The notes under the pieces are model-generated. The model saw only the letters and a list, made by a program, of their open reading frames with translations, did no database searches and had not been told where the DNA came from. This document shows positions 48,476 through 57,600 of a stretch of DNA of 64,000 nt, one piece after another. Made by a program: the position numbers and the translations under genes. Numbering within the stretch: the first letter of the stretch is position 1; every line of letters starts with the position of its first letter. Where the stretch lies: positions 53,942-117,941 of the forward strand of contig CALISD010000082.1 in NCBI GenBank assembly GCA_938041955.1, read 5' to 3'. The stretch is from an uncultured Granulosicoccaceae bacterium. GTDB taxonomy: Bacteria; Pseudomonadota; Gammaproteobacteria; Granulosicoccales; Granulosicoccaceae.

Positions 48476-48495
48476 TGCGCCGCCTCAGCGGCGCA
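48476..48495. terminator. Hairpin between convergent genes
   Basis: TGCGCCGC, loop CTCA, GCGGCGCA: 8 perfect GC-rich pairs between the small membrane protein and the racemase gene, 1 base from the latter's stop. No T tract; works in both directions if at all. Confidence 0.6.
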
Positions 48496-48496
48496 T

Positions 48497-49180
48497 TCAG
48501 GTCAACGCAAAATCTATAGCCGCTATTGAATGCAGTTCTGTGGTGTCAAATACCGGTTGTGGTATATCACCTTGTGACAGCAGTAACCCTACCTCTGTGC
48601 AACCAAAAATAACGCCATCGGCATCAGATTTTCCGATGATCTCCAGATAGCGATCCCTGGACTCCTGCGACACCACCCCACGACATAATTCCTCATAGAT
48701 TATGTCATGCACTATTGTCCGGTCGGCAGCATTCGGGATGACCACATTGATACCGTGTTGTGCCTCAAGGTAGCCCTTGTAGAAATCTTGCTCCATAGTG
48801 TAACGAGTGGCTAGAAGCAGCGGACTTTCGCAATTCACCTGCTTTATTGCGGGTGCCGTCGCGTCGGCAATGTGTATTAAAGGAATACCAACTTCGGATT
48901 GCACCGTTGACGCCATTTTATGCATGGTGTTGGTACAAATAAGCAATGCCTTAGCGCCGCCTTTTTCAAGCGATTGTGCGGCGTGAATCATCTGCCTGGT
49001 CACGCCGTCCCAGTCACCTGAAGACTGATATTGCTCTATTTCTGCAAAGTCAAAAGACCACAACAACAAATCCGCCGAGTGTAAGCCCCCTAGTCGCTCA
49101 CGTGCCAGCGTGTTCAACCGCTGATAGTAGATTGCGGTGCTTTCCCAGCTCATGCCGCCAATCAAACCGATTTTTTTCAT
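48497..49180 (-). CDS. Aspartate/glutamate racemase family protein
   Basis: Cofactor-independent amino acid racemase, 227 residues, YgeA-like. The two cysteines of the base pair are C82 (LICTNTMHK) and the one in VIFGCTEVG. N-terminus KKIGLIGGMSWESTA is typical. Substrate not certain; may make D-amino acids for the wall or serve catabolism. Confidence 0.88.
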   Translation of the reverse strand: MKKIGLIGGMSWESTAIYYQRLNTLARERLGGLHSADLLLWSFDFAEIEQYQSSGDWDGVTRQMIHAAQSLEKGGAKALLICTNTMHKMASTVQSEVGIPLIHIADATAPAIKQVNCESPLLLATRYTMEQDFYKGYLEAQHGINVVIPNAADRTIVHDIIYEELCRGVVSQESRDRYLEIIGKSDADGVIFGCTEVGLLLSQGDIPQPVFDTTELHSIAAIDFALT

Positions 49181-49507
49181 TTTCTATTCTCTGCTATTTG
49201 TGCACAACGAGATCGTCTCAAACAGGTGAATTATTACTATGCGATATTTCTGTTTGCTATCCTTTACTTACGATGCTTATTGCTGGCAATACGACCCTAG
49301 CGACACATCGTTCGGTTCTGCTCAACCGGCGTTGCAGCGTACGCCAAAGGATCTTAGCCGCTGTTCTGACTTAGAGGGAATGCCACGTGTTAGCGATTGG
49401 CAAGTAAAGTCCCCCAAAGTGTTAATATCGCATCACCCGACATCATCTATCTCATGCAGTAGCGACTACGATAACCTCACCTGTTACACACAATCCCGGT
49501 GTCATTT
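49181..49507. other. Intergenic between divergent genes
   Basis: 327 bases between the racemase and the aldo/keto reductase. A frame at 49239-49526 overlaps the reductase start and has odd composition; not kept. No clear promoter. Confidence 0.4.
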
Positions 49508-50326
49508 ATGTCTTGTTACTTTCTAAACAATTATCAACGCGCATTTGGCACCTGGCCATTGAAGAACCGGAAATTGAGTGATGCGTTGCAATGCGCCATC
49601 GAAAGTGGCTATCGTGCGATTGATACTGCACAAATGTATCAGAACGAATCAGAGACTGGCGCGTGTGTAGCAGCGTCAGGCGTTCCGCGCGATGAATTTC
49701 TCATCACGACCAAAGTAAAGCCGGCAAACCTGGAGCAAGCCCAGTTCCTGCCTTCTGTTGAACAAAGCCTTAAGGATTTACAGCTAGATCAGGTTGACGT
49801 CTTATTGCTGCACTGGCCACCAGCGAATGGCGACATCAAACAATCTATAAAACTGCTTAATGAAGCCGCCACCGAAGGCTTAGCTAAACACATAGGGCTT
49901 TCAAACTTCACATCGCAGATGATGCGAGATGCGCGACACCTAAGCGACCACCCTCTGGTTACCAATCAAGTTGAATTTCACCCGCTACTCAATCAAAGCA
50001 CTTTACTCGCAACAGCCGCCGAAACAGACATACCCTTGTCATCCTATTGCTCTGTTGCAAGGGGTGAGGTATTTAAACAACCCTTGATACAAGAAATGGC
50101 AATAAAATACCAAAAAGAACCAGGAAAAATTGTATTGCGCTGGATTCTGCAGCTCGGCGTTTCGGTAAACACCATGTCTACCAACCCGACCAACATTAAA
50201 AACAACTACGACGTGATGAATTTCACCCTGAGCTCTGTTGATATGACGAAATTGCAGGCACTCACCAAACAAAACCACAGAATCGTCAATAAATCAGTCG
50301 TGCCATGGGCGCCCGAGTGGGACTAG
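49508..50326 (+). CDS. Aldo/keto reductase
   Basis: NADPH-dependent carbonyl reductase, 272 residues, short form. The full catalytic tetrad is present: D39 and Y44 (AIDTAQMYQNE), K69 (TTKVK), H102 (LLHWPP). KHIGLSNFTSQ and NQVEFHPLLNQ are the usual later motifs. ATG 49508 preferred over GTG 49499. The N-terminal hairpin is shorter than usual. Substrate unknown. Confidence 0.88.
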   Translation: MSCYFLNNYQRAFGTWPLKNRKLSDALQCAIESGYRAIDTAQMYQNESETGACVAASGVPRDEFLITTKVKPANLEQAQFLPSVEQSLKDLQLDQVDVLLLHWPPANGDIKQSIKLLNEAATEGLAKHIGLSNFTSQMMRDARHLSDHPLVTNQVEFHPLLNQSTLLATAAETDIPLSSYCSVARGEVFKQPLIQEMAIKYQKEPGKIVLRWILQLGVSVNTMSTNPTNIKNNYDVMNFTLSSVDMTKLQALTKQNHRIVNKSVVPWAPEWD

Positions 50327-50344
50327 TACGCTGATTTACACAAG

Positions 50345-51292
50345 CTAAAGCGTTGCCAGACGCTCTGTAATCAAACCAAAGAATCGGTCACTATCGCCAT
50401 CGGTGATTACCATCGCATTGGGCTTTGCATCTGTCACACTGTACCAATCAGCCACGGTTCTACCTAAAGACGGACCATCGTTGATATCTACTGTGACGGC
50501 CATCTCTCGGCCGGTAAAAATTGTACGGTCAATGATATACGCTATCGTGCACGGATCATGTAGTGGCGCGCCACTCCAACCGTATTTTGACATATCATAC
50601 TGATTGAAAAATTCAAGCAGATCAGCAACGACCGCACCCGCTCTACCGCCTAGCTCTGCAATGGCCGCCAGTCTCGCGGGTGTAATCAGCATTTGGTGCG
50701 TGATATCCAGGGCAAATACCACCAGATTTACACCGCTGTCAAAAACCGCCTTCGCGGCATGTGGATCGACGTATATGTTAAATTCTGCCGCCGGTGTGAT
50801 GTTACCGGGTTCGTGGCAGGCACCGCCCATGATGACCAACTGGTCCAGCCGCTCAATAATATCCGGAGCCATGGCAAAAGCCGCTGCGATGTTAGTCAAC
50901 GGCCCTGTTGCCACCAGAATGATGGAATTTTTGGCAGATCCTCTGATGGTCTCAATAAGATAGTTCACCGCGTGCAGATCAGCGACAGTGGTTTTTGGCA
51001 TTTCCAACAGTTTTCCACTGCCGGTATCCAGGCCGGATTCGCCGTGCACGTGCTCGGCCGTCACCATCTCACGTAGCAAGGGCCTGGGACATCCGGCATA
51101 GACTGGTATGTCTTCACGCTGCGCGAGCGCCAAAACCCGCAACGCATTGTTTACTGTCAACTTAAGCGGTACGTTACCCCCCACCACAGTGAGTGCCAAC
51201 AAATCAACACTTTCCGGTGCCGCCAGCGCCAATAATATAGCTACTGCATCGTCATGCCCGGGATCACAATCGAGGATGATTTTGGTCGCCAT
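50345..51292 (-). CDS. Nucleoside hydrolase (inosine-uridine type)
   Basis: Ca-dependent N-ribohydrolase for nucleoside salvage, 315 residues. The metal cluster is LDCDPGHDDA (D8, D10, D14, D15), with VVGGNVPL, GPLTNIAAAF, IMGGACHEPGN, EFNIYVDPHAA and the catalytic His region APLHDPCTIAY. The ATG at 51292 gives the family N-terminus; the ORF reaches 51370. Convergent with the aldo/keto reductase and divergent from hspQ. Confidence 0.92.
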   Translation of the reverse strand: MATKIILDCDPGHDDAVAILLALAAPESVDLLALTVVGGNVPLKLTVNNALRVLALAQREDIPVYAGCPRPLLREMVTAEHVHGESGLDTGSGKLLEMPKTTVADLHAVNYLIETIRGSAKNSIILVATGPLTNIAAAFAMAPDIIERLDQLVIMGGACHEPGNITPAAEFNIYVDPHAAKAVFDSGVNLVVFALDITHQMLITPARLAAIAELGGRAGAVVADLLEFFNQYDMSKYGWSGAPLHDPCTIAYIIDRTIFTGREMAVTVDINDGPSLGRTVADWYSVTDAKPNAMVITDGDSDRFFGLITERLATL

Positions 51293-51354
51293 TATGCTGC
51301 TCTGCTTTGCTAAACTATCAGGAATAATATCCTTACTGGAAAAAGGCTGCAGTG

Positions 51355-51681
51355 ATGATTCGTTCTGCAAAGTTCGCCATTGGCCAACCGGTCAAACATC
51401 GTGTTTACCCATTTAGAGGCGTCATTTTTGATGTAGACCCAACATTCTCCAATACAGATGAATGGTATGAGTCAATACCCGAAGACGTGCGGCCGCATAA
51501 AGACCAGCCGTTCTATCATTTGTACGCTGAAAACGAAGACACCGAGTATGTGGCTTACGTCTCCGAGCAAAATCTGTTGCCGGATGATTGCTCTGACCCC
51601 ATCAGTCACCCACTGCTGGAGGAAAGCTTCGAACGTGACGGTGAAGGCTGGTATACGCCCAAGAACACACTCAGTCACTGA
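51355..51681 (+). CDS. hspQ: Heat shock protein HspQ
   Basis: Small DNA-binding/stress protein (YccV type), 108 residues, described in enterobacteria as a Lon protease specificity factor and hemimethylated-DNA binder. Seen: FAIGQPVKHRVYPFRGVIFDVDP, shown here in two parts: FAIGQPVKHR and GVIFDVDPTF; then PFYHLYAENEDTEYVAYVSE. AAGG precedes the ATG. Supports a gammaproteobacterial origin. Confidence 0.9.
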   Translation: MIRSAKFAIGQPVKHRVYPFRGVIFDVDPTFSNTDEWYESIPEDVRPHKDQPFYHLYAENEDTEYVAYVSEQNLLPDDCSDPISHPLLEESFERDGEGWYTPKNTLSH

Positions 51682-51883
51682 TGCCGGCTCCATAACACTC
51701 TGGAATTCAAAAACAGTATTGATTTATCTCAGGAAATGAGAACTTCTCGTGTGACACATCCTGATTCAGCCAACCGGCGCACAGTTTCAGTGCCAGTCAG
51801 ACTGCAAAAGATGCACAGGAAAGGTAAGAGAAATCCGTAACAGGCCGCTACAGGTTCAATACAACGTAGAACTAAAAAGAATA

Positions 51884-52906
51884 ATGGCACAGCGGACAAC
51901 GAAGGGGCATATATTGGTAGTAGACGATGAGGAAACCATCGTCACTGTCGTCACCGATATACTGCTGAATGAGGGCTACACCGTTCTTCCCGCTTACAGT
52001 GGCGAGGAAGCGCTCGATATTTTTGCTACCAACAAAGTTGATCTCGTCCTCACTGATATCTGCATGGGCGGCATGGACGGCTTCGAGCTAATGAAACGAT
52101 TACAATTGGTAGACAGCACTATCAATACTATCGTGATGACCGGCTTCGACAGCTACGATACAGTTTTAACTGCCCTGCAGGCAGGTGCGTACGACTATCT
52201 GCAGAAGCCGCTGGACAACCATCCTGCGTTAGTTGCTTCCGTAAATCGGGCATACGCCAATGCTATGCTGCAACATGAAAATACCCACCTGCTGCTGCAA
52301 CTCGAAGGCAGCCATGAAAAGCTATCAAAAGCTAATCGACGCCTTGTCGAGGTTAACCACAAATTAAAGCGGCTAGCCGCCACTGACACTTTGACCCTGC
52401 TTTTCAATCGCCGATACTTTGATCAGGTATTAAAACGTGAGGCTGACCGACGCAATCGCTACAAACTGCCTCTGGCGCTGGTGATGTTAGACATTGATCA
52501 CTTTAAGAAAATCAACGATACCCATGGCCATGAGGCCGGTGACAATGCCATCAAGCAAATATCAACGATCATCTCAGACTGCGCACGCACGGCAGACATA
52601 GTCGCACGCTATGGCGGAGAAGAATTTGTTATTGTCCTGCCACAAACAAATGCTCAAAATGCCACTGTTTTTGCAGAACGATGCCGGGTTGCAATTGAAG
52701 AGGCAGAGTACATTTTAACTGACGATGTGACTGTCAACCTCACTGCAAGCCTGGGGTTAGCGGGAGTAGACTCAGATGATCCAGCGATCACGGCTCAGGA
52801 ATTAATTTCCATAGCAGACAAAGCACTTTACAAAGCCAAGGCCAATGGTCGCAACAGTTACGTGATTGGCGACCGATTGGGCGACGACAAACAAGAGGCC
52901 GCTTAA
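51884..52906 (+). CDS. Response regulator with GGDEF diguanylate cyclase domain
   Basis: Cytosolic two-domain protein, 340 residues, PleD/WspR-like layout. REC domain 1-125 with acidic pair D14/D15, phosphoacceptor D58 and K108. A coiled-coil linker (about 125-165) joins to a GGDEF domain: metal Asp D203, active loop RYGGEEF (244-248) and an intact inhibitory RxxD site (R235-D238) five residues before it. It should make cyclic di-GMP when phosphorylated and be product-inhibited. No histidine kinase lies alongside. Confidence 0.92.
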   Translation: MAQRTTKGHILVVDDEETIVTVVTDILLNEGYTVLPAYSGEEALDIFATNKVDLVLTDICMGGMDGFELMKRLQLVDSTINTIVMTGFDSYDTVLTALQAGAYDYLQKPLDNHPALVASVNRAYANAMLQHENTHLLLQLEGSHEKLSKANRRLVEVNHKLKRLAATDTLTLLFNRRYFDQVLKREADRRNRYKLPLALVMLDIDHFKKINDTHGHEAGDNAIKQISTIISDCARTADIVARYGGEEFVIVLPQTNAQNATVFAERCRVAIEEAEYILTDDVTVNLTASLGLAGVDSDDPAITAQELISIADKALYKAKANGRNSYVIGDRLGDDKQEAA

Positions 52907-52922
52907 ACTCCAATCATATGCC

Positions 52923-54437
52923 TTAGCTATGACAGGACGGTTGCCTGGGACACGCGCTACTACGCGGGCAAATGACTCGAGCATCATTTTCGATTCCACG
53001 CTCAAGCCATGCAATGTTTAATATTTTTGCCGTCCTTGTAAGTTCTTTCTTGATTAATGCAGGTATCGGCGCCGACCCACCATTACCGCCACACGCCGCC
53101 TTAAGATCTGCAGCAAGTGACAAAGGATCTCCCCCCTGAGCGGCAATGGCGGGATTTACATCAACCCCTGCACACAACACTTGTTCCATTCCGGCCAGAT
53201 CATCTACAGCAACGGATTCACACGCATAAATGCGCGATTCCCCACCTACATCTAACAAAGAGATTTGTGCAGATGAACCGCCCGGCTGTTCGTTTAACTT
53301 TCTGAATACCGCCCAATGCTGACAAGGGTCCTGCACCATTCTCATATTGCCCCAGGGCAGCGGGATGCCATTGCCCCGGTATACCGCGTTTAGACGACCC
53401 GGAGGATAGGCATCAAAATAGTGCCAGTGCGGGTAAGGCGATACAGACGTCATTCGCCGCATGGCAATCGAATAAGAAACATCTACCAGCGTACCGCTAT
53501 TGACTTCATACCCGTTGCGTTCAAGCAAACGTCTAAACGGCACCTTCGGGCAAAGTAAAGCCGCTGCGAAGAAGCTGCATTCGAAATCCCGCCACGCAAG
53601 CATAATATCCTTTGCATCGACGGCACTTTTTTTGTTGATATTGGTGGTCGCTTCGCGAATGCCGCTAACGTAGTGCTTGCCGGTTAGCATGACACTCTTA
53701 ACACCATCGCCGTCGTGTAATACCTTATGGCCAATGTACACTGCAAGGTCATACTTTTTTCTGACCGGTTGCGCTTCCAGCATCTTACTTAAGTGAATAG
53801 TTTTTGGCGCCTCAAAGAAGGAACGCACAAGACTCCCATCATTCACGCCAAGCTCCAGTACCCGCTCATCTGACAGTTTGTCGAACCACTTAATCTTCAG
53901 ACCCAGGGACTTGACGATCTCCTCCAGGGCGTGCAGTGATAATGGCATCTGCTTCTGACCAATGCTCTCCGCCGCGCGCTCAAGGTCTGGAAACTGGTTT
54001 TGAACCGTCTCCTGATGCGCTCTAATCAACAGATGCGCAAACTGTCGACCGGAAGTACCGGTTTGCGAAAGCATCTCCGGGATCGCGATCTGTAGTATCT
54101 CATTCGAGAATAAAAATCCCGGCTCGAGCGCCATACCCGTGATACCGCCACGACTGCCTTTATCAGGGACAAGACTGTCATCAACCGGCATATCGTCAAG
54201 AAACCATTCCGGGTCTTTTTGGAAAACCGACGCAATTACACCCAACATTGCCTTGCCCGGCGTGCGTTTTCCTCGCTCAATCATTGAAATGTACGAAACC
54301 GAAGGTGCAGCTTCTGCATCAATTTTGATACACCGTGCAGATAAATCCTCCATGGTTAATTTATTGTTTTTACGAAGTTTTCTTATTTTTACACCTAAGA
54401 AATGTGCATTTCGTAGCAATCTTTTTGGAGCATCCAT
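52923..54437 (-). CDS. RamB/ScfR-type transcriptional regulator of short-chain fatty acid / glyoxylate genes
   Basis: XRE-family regulator, 504 residues. N-terminal helix-turn-helix (about 12-75: LGVKIRKLRKNN, SYISMIERGKRTP). The middle is an ImmA/IrrE-like region without HExxH (YIGHKVLHDGDG). The C-terminal part with CQHWAVFRKL matches the short-chain fatty acyl regulator domain. Relatives control isocitrate lyase and malate synthase, and it is divergent from those-related genes here. A 13 bp palindrome lies against its start, suggesting self-regulation. Confidence 0.85.
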   Translation of the reverse strand: MDAPKRLLRNAHFLGVKIRKLRKNNKLTMEDLSARCIKIDAEAAPSVSYISMIERGKRTPGKAMLGVIASVFQKDPEWFLDDMPVDDSLVPDKGSRGGITGMALEPGFLFSNEILQIAIPEMLSQTGTSGRQFAHLLIRAHQETVQNQFPDLERAAESIGQKQMPLSLHALEEIVKSLGLKIKWFDKLSDERVLELGVNDGSLVRSFFEAPKTIHLSKMLEAQPVRKKYDLAVYIGHKVLHDGDGVKSVMLTGKHYVSGIREATTNINKKSAVDAKDIMLAWRDFECSFFAAALLCPKVPFRRLLERNGYEVNSGTLVDVSYSIAMRRMTSVSPYPHWHYFDAYPPGRLNAVYRGNGIPLPWGNMRMVQDPCQHWAVFRKLNEQPGGSSAQISLLDVGGESRIYACESVAVDDLAGMEQVLCAGVDVNPAIAAQGGDPLSLAADLKAACGGNGGSAPIPALIKKELTRTAKILNIAWLERGIENDARVICPRSSACPRQPSCHS

Positions 54438-54438
54438 T

Positions 54439-54451
54439 TGTGAATTTCACA
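54439..54451. promoter_or_regulatory. Palindrome at the divergent promoter, candidate regulator site
   Basis: TGTGAA-T-TTCACA, a perfect 6+6 palindrome with a one-base centre, 1 base upstream of the regulator's ATG. Related GTGTGTAAT and TTGTGCAAT pieces follow at 54452-54474. It is the best candidate operator for the regulator. Confidence 0.45.
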
Positions 54452-54490
54452 GTGTGTAATTTTTATTGTGCAATTATAGCATGAAATTTC

Positions 54491-54496
54491 TATACT
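54491..54496 (+). promoter_or_regulatory. -10 box for the malate synthase-like gene
   Basis: TATACT, 55 bases before the ATG at 54551. A TTGTGC 19 bases upstream may be a poor -35, so activation by a regulator is likely needed. Confidence 0.35.
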
Positions 54497-54550
54497 TCTT
54501 CACGCACTCATGAGGCAAATGTCGCCTCCCTAACTGTTGGAACGTAAATC

Positions 54551-55768
54551 ATGGCTAATCAGCAAAAGGCTTACACCAAACAAAACGGGTACTCAGTCAA
54601 TACCGAGTTCCATCAGTTCATTACCGAGTCTGTCATACCTTCAACCAATCTTGACACAGAAGCTTTCTGGACAGCCTTCACCACAGCACTTGATACTGCC
54701 GATAGTGATCCAACTTCAGAATGCACCAACACATGTGGCAGCAATCGCATACACAACGCAGAGTTAGAGGTTTCATTAGGCAATGCCAGCCTGACTATGA
54801 ACGCAATCAATTCACGTTGGGGCAGCCTTTACGATGCGCTTTATACAGAAAGCCTCATACCACATACCGCTGGTTTGAAACCCGGCAACGGAACCAACGT
54901 TGCCAGACGTGATCGCGTGGTTAACTGCGCCAAAGACTTTTTAGACAAAACATTTCCACTGACCGAAGGCTCGCACCGGGATGCTGTTAGCTACATGGTT
55001 TACTTCCAGAACCTGCTGGTAATTCTGGCTGACGGAAGCACCACCGGCTTGCAAAAGCCACGACAGTTTGTAGGCAAAAACGGTCCTACCAATGAGCCCG
55101 AGAGCATTTTACTTAAGCACAGTGGCATGCACGCTGAAATAATATTTGATCACAACGGAAAAGTCGGTGAACACGATCTTGCCAATATCGACGACATTCA
55201 ACTCGAAGCAGCCAGTCATATGTTGTTTAAATTCACAGCAGGCTCGGTAACCGAAAAATGTGAAACATACCAAAACTGGCTTGAACTGGTGAAAGGTGAT
55301 CTGCACGAGAAAACATTCTCTGCCAAAGACGGTGAAATGTTCGCGGTCAATCAGAACAATTGGTCTATAAAACTTAGCGACAACGACAATGCCTGCCAGT
55401 TAGTTCTGAATCAAAATGGCGAGCCCGTCTCCGAGGCGATAGTCGATGCGCTGACAGCGGCACTTATTTACTCTAACGATCAGCAGGGTGTGGCTCAGTT
55501 GAATATGTATATTCCAAATGGCGCCACAGGCATCAGCGACTCACTGATTGCGGAACTTGGAACATTGTTAGCTGTGTCACGCAAGGCTGCATGCGCTATG
55601 CCCGTGGCCAGCAAAAACAACGCTCCGATCAAGGTTTTGGCTGCATCTGCCGATAGCCTTGCACGATCAATTGAAGCACCAGATTTAACGTACTTCCCAA
55701 CTCCGGAAACTGCAGTAATCGGAGCGTTGGAAAGTCACGGATTTGATGTGAGAGCTAGTTACATCTAG
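54551..55768 (+). CDS. Malate synthase G-like protein, shortened and without catalytic residues
   Basis: 405 residues against about 720 for malate synthase G. The start (VNTEFHQFITESVIP, then DTEAFW) matches the N-terminal clasp, and AINSRWGSLYDALYTESLIP, FVGKNGPT, ILLKHSGMHAEI and YQNWLELVKGDL align well with known GlcB. The catalytic core is gone: DCEDS is replaced by FTAGS (228-232), the FIRN strand with the catalytic Arg by SIKLS, and the DEERRT segment by ASADSL. After that the chain jumps to YFPTPETAVIGAL (WVPSPTAATLHAL in GlcB) and ends, missing a barrel section and the C-terminal domain with the base Asp. The frame is intact and lies 32 bases before aceA. A structural or regulatory role is inferred. 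Confidence 0.8.
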   Translation: MANQQKAYTKQNGYSVNTEFHQFITESVIPSTNLDTEAFWTAFTTALDTADSDPTSECTNTCGSNRIHNAELEVSLGNASLTMNAINSRWGSLYDALYTESLIPHTAGLKPGNGTNVARRDRVVNCAKDFLDKTFPLTEGSHRDAVSYMVYFQNLLVILADGSTTGLQKPRQFVGKNGPTNEPESILLKHSGMHAEIIFDHNGKVGEHDLANIDDIQLEAASHMLFKFTAGSVTEKCETYQNWLELVKGDLHEKTFSAKDGEMFAVNQNNWSIKLSDNDNACQLVLNQNGEPVSEAIVDALTAALIYSNDQQGVAQLNMYIPNGATGISDSLIAELGTLLAVSRKAACAMPVASKNNAPIKVLAASADSLARSIEAPDLTYFPTPETAVIGALESHGFDVRASYI

Positions 55769-55800
55769 ATTTTTCACCCGACGTAAAGATTCTTAATTCA

Positions 55801-57411
55801 ATGGGGACAACCTTGAACTCTTATTCCGAAGAAATCAGCAACTGCACCAAGTCAATTTCCGCAAACGGCGATTCCTGGAAAGCTATTGATGCTGAATATG
55901 TAGCTAGAATGCGACTGCAAAATCGCTTTCATACCGGGCTCGATATAGCAAAATATAACGCTAAAATCATGCGTGAAGATATGGCAGCGTACGATGCCGA
56001 CTCAAGCAAGTACACTCAATCGTTAGGTGTGTGGCACGGCTTCATTGCTCAGCAGAAAATGATATCCGTTAAAAAGCACTTCGAAACAACCCGCGGCAGC
56101 TACCTGTATCTTTCGGGTTGGATGATTGCAGCGCTTCGATCAGAGTTCGGTCCACTGCCGGATCAATCAATGCACGAGAAAACGTCTGTACCGGCGCTGG
56201 TTGAAGAGCTTTATACTTTCCTCAAGCAGGCTGACGCCCGTGAGCTTCGCCACCTGTTCACTGATCTTGATGACGCGCGTGCTGAAGGCAATGAAGTGAA
56301 AGCGAAAGCCGTCACTGATAAAATTGATAACTTTGAAACTCACGTTGTTCCAATCATCGCAGACATCGACGCGGGCTTTGGCAACGAAGAAGCGACATAC
56401 CTGTTAGCCAAAAAGCTAATTGAAGCGGGCGCTTGTTGTTTGCAGATTGAAAACCAGGTTTCAGACGTTAAACAATGTGGTCACCAGGACGGCAAAGTCA
56501 CCGTTCCTCATGAAGATTTCCTCGCGAAGATCAACGCACTTCGATATGCGTTCCTGGAACTGGGTGTTGATGATGGCGTCATCGTGGCTAGAACAGATTC
56601 ACTTGGCGCTGGCTTAACACTTAAAATTCCAGTGTCTCATGCACCTGGTGATATCGCTGATCAATACAACGCTTTCATTGATGGCGAAGAAGTTACGGCA
56701 GCTTCTGAACTTGGATCGGGCGATATCGTTATCCAACGCGAAGGCAAGATGATTAAAACAGCCCGTCTTCCTAATGGTCTTATCCAATTCAAGCCCGGTA
56801 CTGGTGAAGATCGAGTAGTACTCGATTGCATCACGGCCCTTCAAAACGGTGCAGACCTACTATGGATCGAGACTGAAAAGCCACACGTTGGCCAAATAGC
56901 CAGCATGGTTGATCGCATTAAAGACGTTATCCCTAATGCCAAGCTTGTCTATAACAACAGCCCATCATTCAACTGGACACTCAGCTTCCGTCAGCAAGTA
57001 TTTGATGCATGGTCAGAGGCCGGAAAAGATGTTTCTGCTTTTGATCGGGACAATCTGATGAGTGTCGATTACGATGACACAGAGCTTAGCAAGGAAGCTG
57101 ATGACAAGATCCGTGCATTCCAGGCTGATGCAGCAGCACATGCTGGTGTTTTCCATCACTTGATTACCCTTCCGACTTACCACACAGCAGCACTATCTAC
57201 CGATACGCTGGCCAAAGGCTACTTTGGTGATGAAGGTATGCTGGCTTATGTCCTGGATGTACAAAGACAGGAAATTCGCAACGGTCTGGCGTGTGTAAAG
57301 CATCAGGACATGGCGGGTTCCAATATAGGTGATGACCACAAAGAGTATTTCTCTGGTAGTCAGGCACTGAAGGCATCAGGTAAGGACAACACGATGAACC
57401 AGTTTGGCTAG
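55801..57411 (+). CDS. aceA: Isocitrate lyase
   Basis: First enzyme of the glyoxylate shunt, splitting isocitrate into glyoxylate and succinate. 536 residues, the longer subtype known from Pseudomonas. The catalytic loop is KQCGH (224-228, C226), with IADIDAGFGNEEAT for metal binding and YNNSPSFNWTLSF later. ATG 55801 is used; TTG 55813 has GGGGACAACC before it and is an alternative start. The 32-base gap suggests co-transcription with the malate synthase-like gene. A strong terminator follows. Confidence 0.94.
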   Translation: MGTTLNSYSEEISNCTKSISANGDSWKAIDAEYVARMRLQNRFHTGLDIAKYNAKIMREDMAAYDADSSKYTQSLGVWHGFIAQQKMISVKKHFETTRGSYLYLSGWMIAALRSEFGPLPDQSMHEKTSVPALVEELYTFLKQADARELRHLFTDLDDARAEGNEVKAKAVTDKIDNFETHVVPIIADIDAGFGNEEATYLLAKKLIEAGACCLQIENQVSDVKQCGHQDGKVTVPHEDFLAKINALRYAFLELGVDDGVIVARTDSLGAGLTLKIPVSHAPGDIADQYNAFIDGEEVTAASELGSGDIVIQREGKMIKTARLPNGLIQFKPGTGEDRVVLDCITALQNGADLLWIETEKPHVGQIASMVDRIKDVIPNAKLVYNNSPSFNWTLSFRQQVFDAWSEAGKDVSAFDRDNLMSVDYDDTELSKEADDKIRAFQADAAAHAGVFHHLITLPTYHTAALSTDTLAKGYFGDEGMLAYVLDVQRQEIRNGLACVKHQDMAGSNIGDDHKEYFSGSQALKASGKDNTMNQFG

Positions 57412-57436
57412 TCACTGATTCAGTTGTTTGAACCAG

Positions 57437-57470
57437 AAAGGCGCAGGCTGATATGGCTTGCGCCTTTTTT
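57437..57470 (+). terminator. Rho-independent terminator after aceA
   Basis: AAGGCGCA-GGC and GCT-TGCGCCTT form a stem, loop TGATATG, followed by a run of T, 26 bases after the stop. Confidence 0.88.
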
Positions 57471-57492
57471 ATGCTTGAAACCTTCCGAGCCT

Positions 57493-57520
57493 GGAAACCC
57501 GACCGAGAGCGAGTGGATCA
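57493..57520 (-). repeat. Dispersed repeat, single degenerate copy
   Basis: GGAAACCCGACCGAGAGCG then AGTGGATCA, inverted relative to the array 80 bases on. Confidence 0.7.
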
Positions 57521-57600
57521 AGTCCAGTACGTCGCTCGTAAAACGGGGTTTTAATATCAAATACTGGTAGATGCGCTTATGCCGCCCTACACTCGTGTAG

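Noticed and set aside
49239..49526. 95-residue frame before the aldo/keto reductase
   Set aside because: Composition unlike a protein (many Ser and Cys, no pattern) and overlaps the reductase start.
53700..53760. Active HExxH protease in the regulator
   Set aside because: The region reads GHKVLH, lacking the catalytic Glu; the domain is probably only a fold relic.
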